A DNA stretch of 64,000 nt from Blautia sp. (lineage in GTDB: Bacteria; Bacillota; Clostridia; Lachnospirales; Lachnospiraceae). The translations under genes were made by a program, and so were the position numbers. This document shows positions 1-7,634 of the stretch, piece by piece. The notes below the pieces were generated by a model. It saw only the letters and a list, made by a program, of their open reading frames with translations. It did not search any database and was not told the DNA's origin. The stretch is from the NCBI GenBank assembly GCA_022777285.1, contig JALFGN010000054.1:1-64000 (forward strand), written 5' to 3'. How positions within the stretch are numbered: the first letter of the stretch is position 1; the number at the start of each line of letters is the position of its first letter.

Positions 1-2
1 CA

Positions 3-563
3 GATTGCAGCACAATTATGAAGCTGGCAGAAACATACAGTATCGTTCCCATGGTGTTTCTTACCTATGTAAATCCAATCTTTATCTACGGAAAAGAACG
101 ATTTATGAAAAAATGTACAGAATGCGGAATCGATGGAATTATCGTACCGGACATGCCTTATGAAGAGCGGGAAGAACTGGCTCCTGCATGTGAGAAATAC
201 GGAGTGGACATCATACCGCTGATCGCGCCGACCTCCAATGACCGCATTGCCATGATCGCCAAAAAAGCGAAAGGCTACATCTACTGCGTCTCCTCTCTGG
301 GGGTTACAGGCGTACGAAGAGAGATACGTACAGATATTAAATCCATGGTGGAGCAGGTACGAAAAGTTACGGATGTACCCTGTGCAGTGGGATTTGGAAT
401 TGCAGAACCGAAACAAGCCTATGAAATGGCGAAAGTATCCGATGGTGCCATTGTGGGCTCTGCCATTGTGAAAATTATAGCAAAATACGGGGAAGATTGC
501 GTGCCATATGTGGCAGAATACGTGAAAAAAATGAAAGAGGCCGTAGACCGGGCGGCACAATAA
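3..563 (+). CDS. trpA: Tryptophan synthase alpha subunit, 5'-truncated by the window edge
   Basis: TrpA cleaves indole-3-glycerol phosphate to indole and glyceraldehyde-3-phosphate and passes indole to TrpB. The frame is open from base 3, so the N-terminal quarter to third of the usual ~260 residues lies outside the window. Family landmarks are visible: the PMVFLTYVNPI strand, the APTSNDR segment, SSLGVTGVR (the phosphate-binding loop) and VGFGI with GSAIV near the end. It is probably the last gene of a trp operon. Its stop codon is only 7 bp from the start of the giant hairpin element at 571, which may form the 3' end of the transcript. Identification is secure; the true start is not in view. 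Confidence 0.95.
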   Translation, partial: DCSTIMKLAETYSIVPMVFLTYVNPIFIYGKERFMKKCTECGIDGIIVPDMPYEEREELAPACEKYGVDIIPLIAPTSNDRIAMIAKKAKGYIYCVSSLGVTGVRREIRTDIKSMVEQVRKVTDVPCAVGFGIAEPKQAYEMAKVSDGAIVGSAIVKIIAKYGEDCVPYVAEYVKKMKEAVDRAAQ

Positions 564-570
564 AAGGGAC

Positions 571-1082
571 GGCTTCCGACGACCGGGGCCCCGCTGTAGT
601 TTTATGGGCGGCAGGCTTTCTCCGCCCCTTTGACCGATTCGGGATTTCAGTGCTTTCAGGATTTCCTGACAATCATCCTTTATGGCAGAAAAATTTTTCA
701 AAACTCACATTGCTATCTCATATCCGCCCCACACAATCCCTGAGGAAAAGCATTGAGCAAAGGCTGTTACATGCACCCAAAACGGTGCAGCAGGGATGAA
801 CTGCGGCACGTGCACCGTTCAAGCGCAGCGCGTTTGCTAAGGGCCGCAGAAATCAAACATCCCTGCTCCCGTTTTGCTGGTGCTTGTTAAGGCTTTGATT
901 TGCTTTTCCTCAGGGATTGTGTGGGGCGGATATGGAAGCAGTGATCAAACATTGAAAAATTTTCTGTTTTGATGATTTTACAGGAAATCCTGAAAGTACT
1001 AAGAAATCCCTGCATATGGTCAAAGGGACGGAGAAAGCCTGCCGCCCATAAAACTACAACGGGGCCCCGGTCGTCGGAAGCC
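571..1082. repeat. Giant imperfect hairpin element, copy A (candidate structured RNA or palindromic mobile element)
   Basis: The ~510 bp folds end to end. Outer arms 571-635 and 1018-1082 are 65 bp inverted repeats with two mismatches. Nested inside are 641-668/981-1010, 672-677/971-976, 690-701/952-963, a perfect 29 bp stem 724-752/901-929, 769-777/879-887, 779-785/869-875, 789-798/858-867 and 801-806/844-849. The apex holds a 7 bp stem with an AGC loop (820-836) and a possible pseudoknot pairing 782-789 with 811-818. The core from about 641 to 1010 matches, reverse-complemented, the element at 36539-37053, but the outer arms do not. No protein is supported: open frames here are side effects of the palindrome. 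No target-site duplication was seen. It could be a noncoding RNA, a MITE-like element or both. Confidence 0.85.
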
Positions 1083-1126
1083 TTATAAAATCAGTAAGAG
1101 AGTAACAAAAATTTCACAAAATACTG

Positions 1127-1155
1127 TTGAAAAAAAAGGGAAAAAAGGTTACAAT
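1127..1155 (+). promoter_or_regulatory. Sigma-A type promoter of the decarboxylase operon
   Basis: TTGAAA (1127-1132), a 17 bp spacer and TACAAT (1150-1155) give a near-consensus vegetative promoter. It lies downstream of hairpin element A, so the operon is probably transcribed independently of trpA. The predicted leader is about 130 nt and contains the hairpin at 1214-1264. Confidence 0.7.
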
Positions 1156-1206
1156 TAGAATCGGCAGAAATTGGTTTTGTGATTTAGTTTTGTAAAGTCA
1201 AAAACC

Positions 1207-1264
1207 AGGAGGTGATTTCTGCATGTAAAACGGGGTTCGCTGGCAGATTTTCCATGCAGAAATC
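1207..1264 (+). promoter_or_regulatory. Leader hairpin with a start-stop element
   Basis: A strong ribosome site AGGAGG (1207-1212) is followed by ATG-TAA at 1223-1228, a start codon directly followed by a stop. GATTTCTGCATG (1214-1225) pairs perfectly with CATGCAGAAATC (1253-1264), so the decoy start sits in the left arm of a 12 bp hairpin. The real ribosome site of the next gene lies just downstream (GGAGGG near 1282). The arrangement suggests translational or attenuation control of the decarboxylase operon. The hairpin is directly visible; its role is inferred. Confidence 0.45.
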
Positions 1265-1294
1265 CGTAAATAATAATAAATGGAGGGCTGATAA

Positions 1295-2731
1295 ATGAGT
1301 AATACAGCACAAAGCTTGGCAAGCAAAAGAATTGAAGCTTTGCTTGATGAGAACAGTTTTGTTGAGATCGGCAGTTGTGTTACAGCCAGAAGTACTGATT
1401 TCAACTTATCTGAAAAGGAAACACCATCAGATGGTGTTATCACCGGTTATGGTGTAATTGATGGCAGCCTGGTGTATGTGTACAGCCAGGATGCTTCCGT
1501 ATTAAACGGAACCATTGGTGAAATGCATGCAAAAAAAATCGTAAGACTCTATGATCTGGCTATGAAGACAGGAGCTCCTGTGATCGGTCTTGTAGACTGT
1601 GCAGGTTTCAGACTTCAGGAATCTACCGATGCACTGAATGCATTTGGTGAGATTTATGCAAAACAGGTTATGGCTTCCGGTGTGATTCCTCAGATTACAG
1701 GAATTTTCGGTACATGCGGCGGCGGACTTGCAGTAATGCCGGGTCTTACAGATTTTACTTTTATGGAAGAGAAAAACGGAAAATTGTTCGTAAACTCTCC
1801 AAATGCGCTGGCTGGAAATGAAATTTCCAAATGTGATACTTCCAGTGCAAAATACCAGAGCGAAGAAAGCGGACTGGTAGATGTTGCAGGAAGCGAAGAA
1901 GAAATCATCGCACAGATGAGAGAACTGATTTCTATGCTTCCATCCAACTACGAAGACAATTCTGCATATGTAGAATGCACAGATGATCTGAACCGTGTAT
2001 GCCCGGAACTGGAAAACTGTGTAGGAGATACTTCCATTGCGCTGTCTCAGATTGCAGACGATCAGGTATTCTTTGAAGTAAAAGGCGCTTATGCAAAAGA
2101 TATGGTTACCGGATTTATCCGTCTGAACGGAGCAACGGTAGGCTGTGTTGCAAACAGAAGCGAAGTTTACAATGAAGAAGGCGAAAAGACAGAATCTTTT
2201 GACAATGTACTGTCTGTAAGAGGATGTAAAAAAGCGGCAGAGTTCGTGAAATTCTGTGATGCTTTTGACATTCCGGTACTGACTCTTACAAATGTGAAAG
2301 GTTACAAAGCAACAAAATGCGCAGAGGCAAATATTGCAAAAGCAGCAGCAAGCCTGACTTATGCATTTACAAGTGCAACTGTTCCGAAGGTAAATGTTGT
2401 GATCGGTGAAGCATTCGGAAGTGCTTATCTGGCAATGAACAGCAAATCTACTGGTGCAGATATGGTATTTGCATGGCCGGAAGCACAGATCGGTATGATG
2501 GATGCAAAACTGGCAGCAAAGATTATGTATGCAGACAGTGATGTGGCAACAATCAATGAAAAAGCAGCAGAATATGCAGAACTGCAGTCCAGCGCACTGG
2601 CAGCAGCAAAGAGAGGATATGTTGACACAATCATCGAAGCAGAAGATACAAGAAAATATGTGATTGGTGCTTTTGAAATGTTATTCACAAAGAGAGAAAA
2701 TCGTCCCAGCAAAAAACACGGTACGGTTTAA
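1295..2731 (+). CDS. Acyl-CoA carboxyltransferase subunit (methylmalonyl-CoA decarboxylase alpha / transcarboxylase 12S type)
   Basis: The 478-residue protein belongs to the biotin-dependent carboxyltransferase (crotonase-fold) family that includes MmdA, PccB and the 12S subunit of transcarboxylase. Two halves of the fold are visible: an N-terminal half with the glycine-rich GTCGGGLAVMPG around residue 140, and a C-terminal half with VVIGEAFGSAYLAMN and AWPEAQIGMM near residues 370-405. It should move CO2 between an acyl-CoA and biotin. It is the first gene of a five-gene operon with OadG, a separate biotin carrier, the Na+ pump OadB and a pyruvate/oxaloacetate carboxyltransferase. The start follows a GGAGGG ribosome site. 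It is somewhat shorter than typical MmdA (~510). The acyl-CoA substrate cannot be read from sequence, so no symbol is given. Confidence 0.88.
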   Translation: MSNTAQSLASKRIEALLDENSFVEIGSCVTARSTDFNLSEKETPSDGVITGYGVIDGSLVYVYSQDASVLNGTIGEMHAKKIVRLYDLAMKTGAPVIGLVDCAGFRLQESTDALNAFGEIYAKQVMASGVIPQITGIFGTCGGGLAVMPGLTDFTFMEEKNGKLFVNSPNALAGNEISKCDTSSAKYQSEESGLVDVAGSEEEIIAQMRELISMLPSNYEDNSAYVECTDDLNRVCPELENCVGDTSIALSQIADDQVFFEVKGAYAKDMVTGFIRLNGATVGCVANRSEVYNEEGEKTESFDNVLSVRGCKKAAEFVKFCDAFDIPVLTLTNVKGYKATKCAEANIAKAAASLTYAFTSATVPKVNVVIGEAFGSAYLAMNSKSTGADMVFAWPEAQIGMMDAKLAAKIMYADSDVATINEKAAEYAELQSSALAAAKRGYVDTIIEAEDTRKYVIGAFEMLFTKRENRPSKKHGTV

Positions 2732-2745
2732 GCGAGGTGAATCAT

Positions 2746-3504
2746 ATGAAGCAGAAATGGAAAAAATTAATCGGACTGGTATTGATTGGAATTTGTGTTC
2801 TGGCTATGACCGCCTGCGGAAGCAGTAACACAGAAGAAAACTCTCTGAGACTTCCGGATGAGGCAACACAGCAGTCTCTGATCGATAGTTTCGGCAGTGT
2901 TCTCCAGAATATTTCTCAGTTGGATGATGCCAGCATTAAAAGTTACCTGGAAAGCGATGATGCCTTCAGTGCTTCCGCTGCTACAGCATGGGATAGCAAC
3001 GGAAAAAGTCTGGGTGCATATGTAGAGACTGTTTCAGGCAAGATGAAAGTAAATGAGGATTCTTATCTGGTTACCCTGCAGGTAAAATTTGAAAAAAGAA
3101 CTGCAGAGTGTGTATTTACCCTTGACAAAAACGGAAATCCTACCGGTGTGAGCATTGATCCTGTTTATACAATGGGTGAAAAAATGACACAGGCAGCACA
3201 GAATACCGTAATGGGTGTTGTAATCGTATTTGTTATGCTGATATTCCTGAGTTTCATCATTTCACTGATGAAATATATTCCGGGAATGGTAGAATCTTTC
3301 GGCAAAAAGAAAGCAGCACCAGTAGAAGCAAAACCTGCACCGGTACAGGCAGCTCCTGTACAGGAAGAAGAGGAACTTGTGGATGACGGTGAACTGGTTG
3401 CAGTCATTGCAGCGGCAATTGCAGCTTGTGAAAATACATCTACAGACGGATTTGTCGTTCGTTCAATCAGAAAATCAAAAAAAGGAAATTGGCAGAGAGC
3501 CTAA
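2746..3504 (+). CDS. OadG-family gamma subunit of a Na+-translocating decarboxylase
   Basis: The protein has 252 residues from ATG 2746, chosen because GAGGTGA (2734-2740) is well spaced from it; an upstream GTG at 2737 overlaps that site. The N-terminus is a signal peptide with a lipobox-like AMTAC, suggesting a lipid-anchored exposed domain that is not usual for the small OadG subunits. A membrane segment follows (about residues 152-178), then an Ala/Pro/Val-rich linker and the conserved OadG tail ELVAVIAAAIAA...FVVRSIRK. OadG anchors the carboxyltransferase to the membrane pump OadB. The extracytoplasmic insert between the lipobox and the membrane segment is unassigned. Confidence 0.8.
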   Translation: MKQKWKKLIGLVLIGICVLAMTACGSSNTEENSLRLPDEATQQSLIDSFGSVLQNISQLDDASIKSYLESDDAFSASAATAWDSNGKSLGAYVETVSGKMKVNEDSYLVTLQVKFEKRTAECVFTLDKNGNPTGVSIDPVYTMGEKMTQAAQNTVMGVVIVFVMLIFLSFIISLMKYIPGMVESFGKKKAAPVEAKPAPVQAAPVQEEEELVDDGELVAVIAAAIAACENTSTDGFVVRSIRKSKKGNWQRA

Positions 3505-3522
3505 TCACAGGAGGAAATGATT

Positions 3523-3891
3523 ATGAAATCTTATACAATTACAGTTAATGGCGTTGCATATGATGTAACCGTAGAAGAAGGCACTGGAAACGCAGCAGCA
3601 CCTGCAGCAGCTCCGAAAGCAGCTCCAAAGGCAGCTCCGAAAGCAGCAGCAAAACCTGCAGCAGCTGCATCTGCAGGATCCGTAACGGTTGCGGCTTCTG
3701 TACCGGGTAAAGTATTCAAAGTAGAAGCAAGCGTAGGACAGTCCGTAAAAGCCGGCGATGCAATCATTATTCTGGAAGCCATGAAAATGGAAATCCCGGT
3801 TGTTGCTCCTCAGGACGGTACCATTGCAAGTATTAACGTGGCTGTTGGTGATGCAGTAGAAAACGGTGACACACTGGCAACCATGAACTAA
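3523..3891 (+). CDS. Biotin carboxyl carrier subunit of the decarboxylase
   Basis: The 122-residue protein has a short N-terminal strand segment, a flexible Ala/Pro/Lys linker with KAAP repeats (about residues 26-50), and a biotinyl domain with the attachment motif EAMKME near residue 86. The lysine in that motif is biotinylated and shuttles CO2 between the two carboxyltransferases and the membrane pump, like MmdC/GcdC or the 1.3S subunit of transcarboxylase. ATG 3523 is 8 nt from AGGAGG (3509-3514) and is preferred over ATG 3517, which is only 2 nt away. It lies between oadG and oadB in the operon. Confidence 0.93.
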   Translation: MKSYTITVNGVAYDVTVEEGTGNAAAPAAAPKAAPKAAPKAAAKPAAAASAGSVTVAASVPGKVFKVEASVGQSVKAGDAIIILEAMKMEIPVVAPQDGTIASINVAVGDAVENGDTLATMN

Positions 3892-3940
3892 GATTTACAG
3901 ATGCTGTAAATTGAAAATACAGACAATGGGAGGTAATAAA

Positions 3941-5098
3941 ATGTCTAACGTAGTAGATACACTGTCTAATCTGCTTCACCAGACTGCGTTTTTTAATCTG
4001 ACATGGGGCAATTACCTTATGATTCTGGTTGCTTTCGTATTCTTATATCTGGCAATCAAACACGGATTTGAACCGCTTCTTCTGGTACCGATTGCATTTG
4101 GTATGCTGCTGGTAAATATCTACCCGGAAATTATGGCACAGCCATATACCGATGCTGCCGGAATCGAACATGCAGGTGGACTTCTTCACTATTTCTATAT
4201 TCTGGATGAATGGAGTATTCTTCCGTCCCTGATCTTCATGGGCGTAGGTGCCATGACAGACTTTAAACCGCTGATCGCAAACCCGAAGAGCTTTCTTCTG
4301 GGTGCCGCAGCACAGCTTGGTATTTACATGGCATATTTCATGGCAATCCTTCTGGGATTCAACGGAAAAGCAGCTGCAGCTATTTCTATTATCGGTGGTG
4401 CAGACGGCCCGACTTCCATTTTCCTTGCAGGTAAACTTGGACAGACTGCATTAATGGGACCGATCGCGGTGGCAGCATATTCTTATATGTCTCTGGTTCC
4501 GATCATTCAGCCGCCGATCATGAAACTCTTAACAACTGAGGAAGAACGTAAGATCAAAATGGAACAGCTGCGTCCGGTCTCCAAACTGGAAACTATTCTG
4601 TTCCCGATCATTATTACAGTCGTTGTATGTCTGATTCTGCCTTCTACAGCTCCGCTGGTAGGTATGCTCATGCTGGGTAACCTGTTCCGTGAGTGCGGTG
4701 TTGTAAAACAGCTGACAGAAACAGCTTCCAATGCGCTGATGTATATCGTAGTTATCCTTCTGGGTACATCCGTAGGTGCATCTACAAGCGCAGAAGCATT
4801 CCTGAAACTGGATACTCTGAAAATCGTTGCACTTGGTCTGATTGCATTCGCAGTGGGAACTGCAGGTGGTGTGCTTCTTGGTAAACTGATGTGCAAGCTG
4901 TCCGGCGGAAAGATCAATCCGCTCATCGGTTCTGCAGGTGTATCTGCCGTACCTATGGCAGCCCGTGTATCCCAGAAAGTGGGTGCAGAAGCAGATCCTA
5001 CAAACTTCCTGCTGATGCATGCCATGGGTCCAAACGTTGCAGGTGTTATCGGTACAGCCGTTGCAGCAGGTACCTTTATGGCAATTTTCGGTGTATAA
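3941..5098 (+). CDS. oadB: Na+-translocating decarboxylase beta subunit
   Basis: OadB/MmdB/GcdB decarboxylates carboxybiotin and couples this to Na+ export across the cytoplasmic membrane. The 385-residue protein has many hydrophobic segments and family signatures: GGADGPTSIF near residue 160, a loop with GTSVGASTSAEAFL near 280, and IGSAGVSAVPMAARVSQKVG near 335-355. The start ATG 3941 follows GGGAGG at 3928-3933. Slightly short for the family (400-430), with no sign of truncation. Confidence 0.93.
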   Translation: MSNVVDTLSNLLHQTAFFNLTWGNYLMILVAFVFLYLAIKHGFEPLLLVPIAFGMLLVNIYPEIMAQPYTDAAGIEHAGGLLHYFYILDEWSILPSLIFMGVGAMTDFKPLIANPKSFLLGAAAQLGIYMAYFMAILLGFNGKAAAAISIIGGADGPTSIFLAGKLGQTALMGPIAVAAYSYMSLVPIIQPPIMKLLTTEEERKIKMEQLRPVSKLETILFPIIITVVVCLILPSTAPLVGMLMLGNLFRECGVVKQLTETASNALMYIVVILLGTSVGASTSAEAFLKLDTLKIVALGLIAFAVGTAGGVLLGKLMCKLSGGKINPLIGSAGVSAVPMAARVSQKVGAEADPTNFLLMHAMGPNVAGVIGTAVAAGTFMAIFGV

Positions 5099-5135
5099 TC
5101 GTTTCATGCTGAAATTTTAAGGAGGAAAGAATAAG

Positions 5136-6548
5136 ATGGCAGAAGTGGTAAAAAAACCAATTAAAATTACTGAAACAATTCTGCGTGATGCGCATCAGTC
5201 CCTGATTGCCACAAGAATGACAACAGAGCAGATGCTTCCGATCGTAGAGAAAATGGATAAAGTAGGTTATCATTCCGTAGAATGCTGGGGTGGTGCTACA
5301 TTTGATGCTTCCCTTCGTTTCTTAAAAGAAGATCCATGGGAAAGACTTCGTAAATTCCGTGACGGATTTAAAAATACAAAACTGCAGATGCTGTTCCGTG
5401 GACAGAATATCCTTGGATATCGTCCATATGCAGATGATGTAGTTGAATATTTCGTACAGAAATCGATTGCAAATGGTATTGATATTATCCGTATCTTTGA
5501 CTGTATGAATGACCTGAGAAACCTGAAAACTGCAGTTTCTGCAGCAAATAAGGAAAAAGGACATGCACAGGTTGCACTTTCCTACACACTGGGTGATGCA
5601 TACACAATGGAATACTGGACAGATATGGCTAAGAAAATCGAAGATATGGGTGCAAACTCCATCTGTATCAAAGATATGGCAGGTCTTCTTGTTCCATATA
5701 AAGCAACCGAACTGGTTACTGCATTAAAAGAAGCGGTTGATATCCCGATTCAGCTGCATACACACTATACATCCGGTGTTGCTTCTATGACTTACCTCAA
5801 AGCAGTAGAAGCAGGTGTGGATGTCATTGATACTGCAATGTCTCCATTTGCACTGGGAACTTCTCAGCCTGCTACAGAAGTTATGGTTGAAACCTTCAAA
5901 GGAACTCCTTATGATACAGGATTTGACCAGAATCTGCTGGCAGAGATCGCTGATTATTTCCGTCCGATCCGTGACGAAGCTCTGGAAAGTGGTCTGCTCA
6001 ATCCGAAGAACATGGGTGTAAATATTAAAACACTCCTGTATCAGGTACCGGGCGGTATGCTCTCCAACCTGACATCACAGCTGAAAGAGCAGCATGCAGA
6101 AGATAAGTTCTATGATGTTCTGGAAGAAGTTCCGAAGGTACGTCAGGATCTTGGTGAATGCCCGTTGGTTACTCCTTCTTCTCAGATCGTAGGTACACAG
6201 GCTGTATTCAATGTAATCATGGGTGAACGTTATAAGATGGTTACAAAAGAAACAAAAGACGTATTAAGCGGAAAATATGGTGCAACTGTAAAACCGTTTA
6301 ATCCGGAAGTACAGAAAAAATGTATCGGTGATACAGAGCCGATCACCTGCCGTCCTGCAGATTTGATTCCGGATGAACTGGATACTCTGAGAAAAGAGAT
6401 GGAACAGTGGTCCGAACAGGAAGAAGACGTACTGACTTATGCACTGTTCCCACAGGTTGCTACAGAATTCTTTAAATACAGAGAAGCTCAGAAAACAAAA
6501 GTAGATCCAAAGATGGCTGATACAGAAAACGGAGCATATCCGGTATAA
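5136..6548 (+). CDS. oadA: Oxaloacetate decarboxylase alpha / transcarboxylase 5S-type carboxyltransferase subunit
   Basis: The 470-residue protein starts with ITETILRDAHQSLIATRM, the hallmark of the pyruvate carboxylase/OadA/5S carboxyltransferase TIM barrel (HMGL-like). Metal-binding and active-site signatures follow (ETILRDAHQS, CIKDMAGLL, the LHTHYTSG loop), then the conserved carboxylase domain (PGGMLSNL onward). It ends without a biotin domain, consistent with the separate carrier gene at 3523. It should move CO2 between pyruvate/oxaloacetate and biotin. Having both this subunit and the acyl-CoA carboxyltransferase in one operon resembles transcarboxylase as well as a decarboxylase pump. 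A strong AAGGAGG site precedes the ATG, and a terminator follows. Confidence 0.9.
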   Translation: MAEVVKKPIKITETILRDAHQSLIATRMTTEQMLPIVEKMDKVGYHSVECWGGATFDASLRFLKEDPWERLRKFRDGFKNTKLQMLFRGQNILGYRPYADDVVEYFVQKSIANGIDIIRIFDCMNDLRNLKTAVSAANKEKGHAQVALSYTLGDAYTMEYWTDMAKKIEDMGANSICIKDMAGLLVPYKATELVTALKEAVDIPIQLHTHYTSGVASMTYLKAVEAGVDVIDTAMSPFALGTSQPATEVMVETFKGTPYDTGFDQNLLAEIADYFRPIRDEALESGLLNPKNMGVNIKTLLYQVPGGMLSNLTSQLKEQHAEDKFYDVLEEVPKVRQDLGECPLVTPSSQIVGTQAVFNVIMGERYKMVTKETKDVLSGKYGATVKPFNPEVQKKCIGDTEPITCRPADLIPDELDTLRKEMEQWSEQEEDVLTYALFPQVATEFFKYREAQKTKVDPKMADTENGAYPV

Positions 6549-6572
6549 AAACAGCAATAAAATTCAAAAAAA

Positions 6573-6616
6573 CAGACTGCCGTGTAATTTTATTTGCACG
6601 GCAGTTTGTTTTTTTG
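6573..6616 (+). terminator. Rho-independent terminator after the decarboxylase operon
   Basis: A stem with ACTGCCGTG / CACGGCAGT (6576-6584 / 6597-6605) and a 12 nt loop is followed by TTTGTTTTTTT. It closes the five-gene operon. Confidence 0.85.
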
Positions 6617-6689
6617 GGACTTTTCAGATGAAAAATACGGCAGATTGTGTTATGATAAAAAAAGTGAATAAAGCAAAAGAGGGATTGAA

Positions 6690-7613
6690 ATGGGCAAGGG
6701 AGAAAACCTACTCAATAAAATGAATGTCAAATATCAGAAGTTCAGCAAAGGACAGAAAAAGCTGGCATCTTATATCAGTGATAATTATGATAAGGCTGCT
6801 TTTATGACTGCTGCGAAACTGGGGGAAACGGTTGGAGTCAGTGAATCGACTGTGGTGCGATTCGCCATTCATCTGGGATACAAAGGATATCCGGAATTTC
6901 AGAAAGCGCTGGAAGAACTGGTGCGCAACAAACTGAATTCCATACAGAGAATGGAAGTGACTTATGGCAAGGTACCGCAGGCCGAGATTCTGGACACGGT
7001 TTTGCATTCGGATATTGATAAAATCAAGATGACAATGGAAAATATTGACCATGATGCGTTTGAACAGGCAGTAGAGACCATATTGGATGCAAAGAGCATC
7101 TATATTGTTGGGATACGCAGCTGCGCACCGCTTGCAAGTTTTCTTGGATTTTATTTTCATCTTCTTTTTAATCAGGTACATCTGCTGCATACCAACAGTT
7201 CCAGTGAATTGTTTGAACAGATGATTCATATCAGCGAAGAGGATGTGATCATAGGAATTAGTTTTCCAAGATATTCCATGCGTACCTTAAAGGCACTGGA
7301 ATTTGCCAATAACCGGAAGGCCAGAGTGATCACACTTACAGACAGCATCCATTCGCCTATGAATCTGTATTCCTCCTGTAATCTGATTGCGAGAAGTGAT
7401 ATGGCATCGATTGTGGATTCGCTTGTAGCGCCTTTGAGTGTGATTAATGCGCTTGTAGTGGCACTTTGTATGAGAAAGCAGAAGGAAGTTGTGGCAACAC
7501 TGGAAGATCTGGAAAAAATCTGGGATGAATATCAGGTCTACAAAAATGATGAAATCAATATGGCAGATGGTCATGATATCAAAATCAGAGACCCGGGAAA
7601 TCCGGAGCATTAA
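6690..7613 (+). CDS. MurR/RpiR-family transcriptional regulator
   Basis: The 307-residue protein has an N-terminal RpiR helix-turn-helix (residues 1-77, with VGVSESTVVRFAIHLGYKGY) and a C-terminal SIS sugar-phosphate-binding domain (about residues 120-265, with IYIVGIRSCAPLASF and IGISFPRYSMRTL). Such regulators sense phosphosugars and control sugar or amino-sugar genes. No sugar gene is adjacent, so the target is unknown. GAGGGA precedes the ATG. A TATGAT -10-like box at 6651 lies after the upstream terminator, so it probably has its own weak promoter. Confidence 0.88.
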   Translation: MGKGENLLNKMNVKYQKFSKGQKKLASYISDNYDKAAFMTAAKLGETVGVSESTVVRFAIHLGYKGYPEFQKALEELVRNKLNSIQRMEVTYGKVPQAEILDTVLHSDIDKIKMTMENIDHDAFEQAVETILDAKSIYIVGIRSCAPLASFLGFYFHLLFNQVHLLHTNSSSELFEQMIHISEEDVIIGISFPRYSMRTLKALEFANNRKARVITLTDSIHSPMNLYSSCNLIARSDMASIVDSLVAPLSVINALVVALCMRKQKEVVATLEDLEKIWDEYQVYKNDEINMADGHDIKIRDPGNPEH

Positions 7614-7634
7614 AACCGTATAAAGGGGACTGCA

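Noticed and set aside
497..799. 100-residue open frame across element A
   Set aside because: It runs from the end of trpA into the palindrome. A palindrome opens frames on both strands, and the reading depends on locus-specific arm sequence.
3590..3670. Repeated GCAGCTCCGAAA units as a tandem repeat or mobile feature
   Set aside because: These are codons for the flexible Ala/Pro/Lys linker of the biotin carrier.
4507..5107. Long minus-strand frames opposite oadB (172 and 192 residues)
   Set aside because: Antisense to a clearly conserved membrane protein; Cys/His-rich composition is an artefact of codon use on the other strand.
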